A DNA stretch of 15,290 nucleotides from Planctomycetota bacterium (GTDB lineage: Bacteria; Planctomycetota; Phycisphaerae; Tepidisphaerales; Tepidisphaeraceae), in the NCBI GenBank assembly GCA_023417885.1, contig JAEZED010000072.1, positions 1 to 15,290 of the forward strand, given 5' to 3'. Both the position numbers and the translations under genes were made by a program. The notes below the pieces were generated by a model, which did not search any database, had not been told where the DNA came from, and saw nothing but the letters and a program-made list of their open reading frames with translations. Shown here piece after piece: positions 13,839 through 15,290 of this stretch; the first letter of the stretch is position 1, and each line of letters opens with the position of its first letter.

Positions 13839-15185
13839 TTACCGCCCCGCCGGGCGCATGAGCTCACCGGCGGTGTCCAGCTCCTCCAGCGTCGCGTCGG
13901 ACGCCGCGCGCTCCTTCTGGAGCCGCGCCGCCACCTGCTCCGCCTCGCGCATGGCCCGCAGGACGTTCTCACCTGCGATCTTGCGGAGATCCGCCTCGCT
14001 GTAGCCGCGCTTCAGGAGCTCGACGAAAAGGTTCGGATACGTGGACACGTCCTCCAGCCCGACCGGCCCCGGCGGCATGCCGTCGTAGTCGCTGCCGAGC
14101 CCGATGTGGTCGATGCCCGCGACGTCGCGCACGTGGTCGATGTGATCCGCCACCATGGCCAGGGTCGGCCAGGGGGCGGGGTTCTCCTCGCGCCACTTCC
14201 GGATCGCCTCCTGTAGCTGCTCCTCCTGGTCCGGCGCCGCATACTGCTCGCGCAGCCGCCCAAGGACCTCGCGCTCGCGCGCGTTGTGGGCGGTTAAATC
14301 ATTCGAGACATAGGCGGGGAAGAAGGTCACCATCGCCACGCCGCCGTTCTCCTTGAGGCGGCGCAGGACGTCGTCGGGAATGTTGCGCGGGTTGTCGGTG
14401 CGGCCCAGCGCCGAGGAGTGGGAGAAGATCACGGGAGCCTCGGTGATGTTCAGCGCGTCGTGCATGGTGGCGGGCGAGACGTGGGAGAGGTCCACGAGCA
14501 TTCCCAGCCGGTTCATCTCGCGGACGACTTCCTCACCGAAGCGGGAGAGGCCGTCGTTGACCGGCTCGTCGTTGGCGCTGTCGGCCCACCGCGTGTTCTT
14601 CGAGTGCGTGAGGGTCATGTACCGGGCGCCAGCGTGGTAGAGCTGGCGGAGCGCTCCAAGAGAGTTGCCGATGGAGTGCCCGCCCTCCATCCCCATCATG
14701 CTGGCGATCTTCCCCTGGCCGTGGATGCGCACGACATCATCGGCGGTCAGGGCGATCTCCAGGTGATCGGGGTACTTCGCCGCGAGGCGCTTCACGAAGT
14801 CGATCTGCTCGAAGGTGGTGAGCACCTCCTGCGCGCTTCCGCCGCCGGTCTCCGGGGCGGGGACATAGACGCTCCAGAAGGCGGCGCCGAGCCCCCCTTC
14901 CTTCAGCCGCGCCAGGTCGGTGTGCATGGGGGGATCGAGCTTCGTGGTGTCGTGGAAGTCGATCTGATCGATGTGGAGGTTGGCACGCCGGCGGTACTGC
15001 CAGGGGACGTCGATGTGGCCGTCGATGAGAGGGGTCTCCTCGAGGATGGCCATGACGCGGCGGCGCAGGGCGTCGTCAGGGGCGTTGCGGTTGTCCTGGT
15101 TCGTCGCGGGCGCCGACCGCGTGCCGGCGCAGAGGGGGAGCGGGAGAAGCAGGAGCAGGGTCAGGAGCGAGGCGAGTCTGGTCAT
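13839..15185 (-). CDS. Membrane dipeptidase (peptidase M19, renal dipeptidase family)
   Basis: M19 enzymes are binuclear zinc dipeptidases with an amidohydrolase-like TIM barrel. The 448-residue product has a signal peptide (about 1-20, LLTLLLLLPLPLCAG; C19 is a weak lipobox candidate), so it is exported. The zinc ligands are all visible: H57 and D59 in DGHIDVP, bridging E167 in GMEGGHS, H235 in VDLSHVS, H256 in FSHSSA, and D366 in GLGSDYDGMPPG. A segment at about 300-340 (REREVLGRLREQYAAPDQ) is an insertion common in bacterial members. Likely substrates are dipeptides, including D-residue ones; the physiological one is unknown. ATG 15185 has AAAGG about 8 nt upstream and is preferred to GTG 15191. 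The stop lies 50 nt from the start of the Uma2 gene on the same strand. Confidence 0.93.
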   Translation of the reverse strand: MTRLASLLTLLLLLPLPLCAGTRSAPATNQDNRNAPDDALRRRVMAILEETPLIDGHIDVPWQYRRRANLHIDQIDFHDTTKLDPPMHTDLARLKEGGLGAAFWSVYVPAPETGGGSAQEVLTTFEQIDFVKRLAAKYPDHLEIALTADDVVRIHGQGKIASMMGMEGGHSIGNSLGALRQLYHAGARYMTLTHSKNTRWADSANDEPVNDGLSRFGEEVVREMNRLGMLVDLSHVSPATMHDALNITEAPVIFSHSSALGRTDNPRNIPDDVLRRLKENGGVAMVTFFPAYVSNDLTAHNAREREVLGRLREQYAAPDQEEQLQEAIRKWREENPAPWPTLAMVADHIDHVRDVAGIDHIGLGSDYDGMPPGPVGLEDVSTYPNLFVELLKRGYSEADLRKIAGENVLRAMREAEQVAARLQKERAASDATLEELDTAGELMRPAGR

Positions 15186-15209
15186 GGGCACACCTTTGTG
15201 GAGCGCCCA

Positions 15210-15237
15210 ATGCTACAGGCTTCGCGCCTGTTCCCAA
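15210..15237 (-). promoter_or_regulatory. Candidate promoter of the M19 dipeptidase with palindromic spacer
   Basis: On the minus strand TTGGGA (15237-15232) and TAGCAT (15215-15210) are separated by 16 nt, an acceptable -35/-10 pair about 24 nt before the start codon. The spacer contains ACAGGC-GCGAA-GCCTGT, a perfect 6-bp inverted repeat (15215-15231), which could be an operator or a chance hairpin. Nothing recognisable is seen from 15238 to the window end. Confidence 0.35.
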
Positions 15238-15290
15238 GCCGCTGTGCAGACGTGTGGCGGGCACGGATGGTCACACCTTGCGGCGTGGCC

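Noticed and set aside
1..15290. RNA genes, CRISPR arrays, insertion sequences, prophage or att sites
   Set aside because: I looked for cloverleaf-like, regularly repeated or transposase-like sequence on both strands and saw none; no direct repeats of note flank any gene.

Overview
The window is GC-rich, densely coded DNA from a diderm (LPS-type) bacterium. BamA, Skp/OmpH and LpxD lie in the classical order, so the cell has an outer membrane with assembled beta-barrels and probably lipid A. Many products carry signal peptides ending in A-x-A-Q-like sites. That, with a Uma2-family nuclease and scarce Shine-Dalgarno signals, makes me think first of a high-GC Planctomycetota (Phycisphaerae-like) organism. 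Gemmatimonadota-like lineages are not excluded, and this placement is inference only. I see no tRNA, rRNA, CRISPR array, insertion sequence or phage gene.

Layout. 1-704: 3' part of a VWA-domain protein cut by the window edge, followed by a hairpin. 838-5059: bamA-skp-lpxD, an outer-membrane biogenesis operon on the + strand. 5126-5323: a small YqaE/Pmp3 membrane protein whose ribosome binding site may be masked by a stem. 5328-6710 (-) and 6814-7947 (+): a divergent pair, an uncharacterised VOC-like putative metalloenzyme and a saccharopine dehydrogenase/lysine 6-dehydrogenase family protein. 8014-9465 (+): exported alpha/beta hydrolase. 9468-11048 (-): exported PhoA-family alkaline phosphatase, convergent with the hydrolase and divergent from the next gene. 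11151-12725 (+): ALDH7 (antiquitin/AmaB) aldehyde dehydrogenase. 12832-13157 (+): two tiny overlapping membrane-protein ORFs. 13183-13788 (-): Uma2 family protein. 13839-15185 (-): M19 membrane dipeptidase. 15238-15290: nothing recognisable.

The most interesting inference is a lysine-degradation module. The 6814 dehydrogenase would make 2-aminoadipate semialdehyde and the ALDH7 enzyme would oxidise it to 2-aminoadipate. The divergently transcribed VOC-like protein has a possible H-E-H metal site and could serve the 2-oxoadipate step that HglS (DUF1338) performs in Pseudomonas putida. The aminotransferase and any lysine-ketoglutarate reductase are not in the window. A second theme is expression signals. 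Alkaline phosphatase and ALDH7 share a TACCATC element 7-8 nt before their ATG codons and lack a Shine-Dalgarno sequence, which suggests leaderless transcripts.
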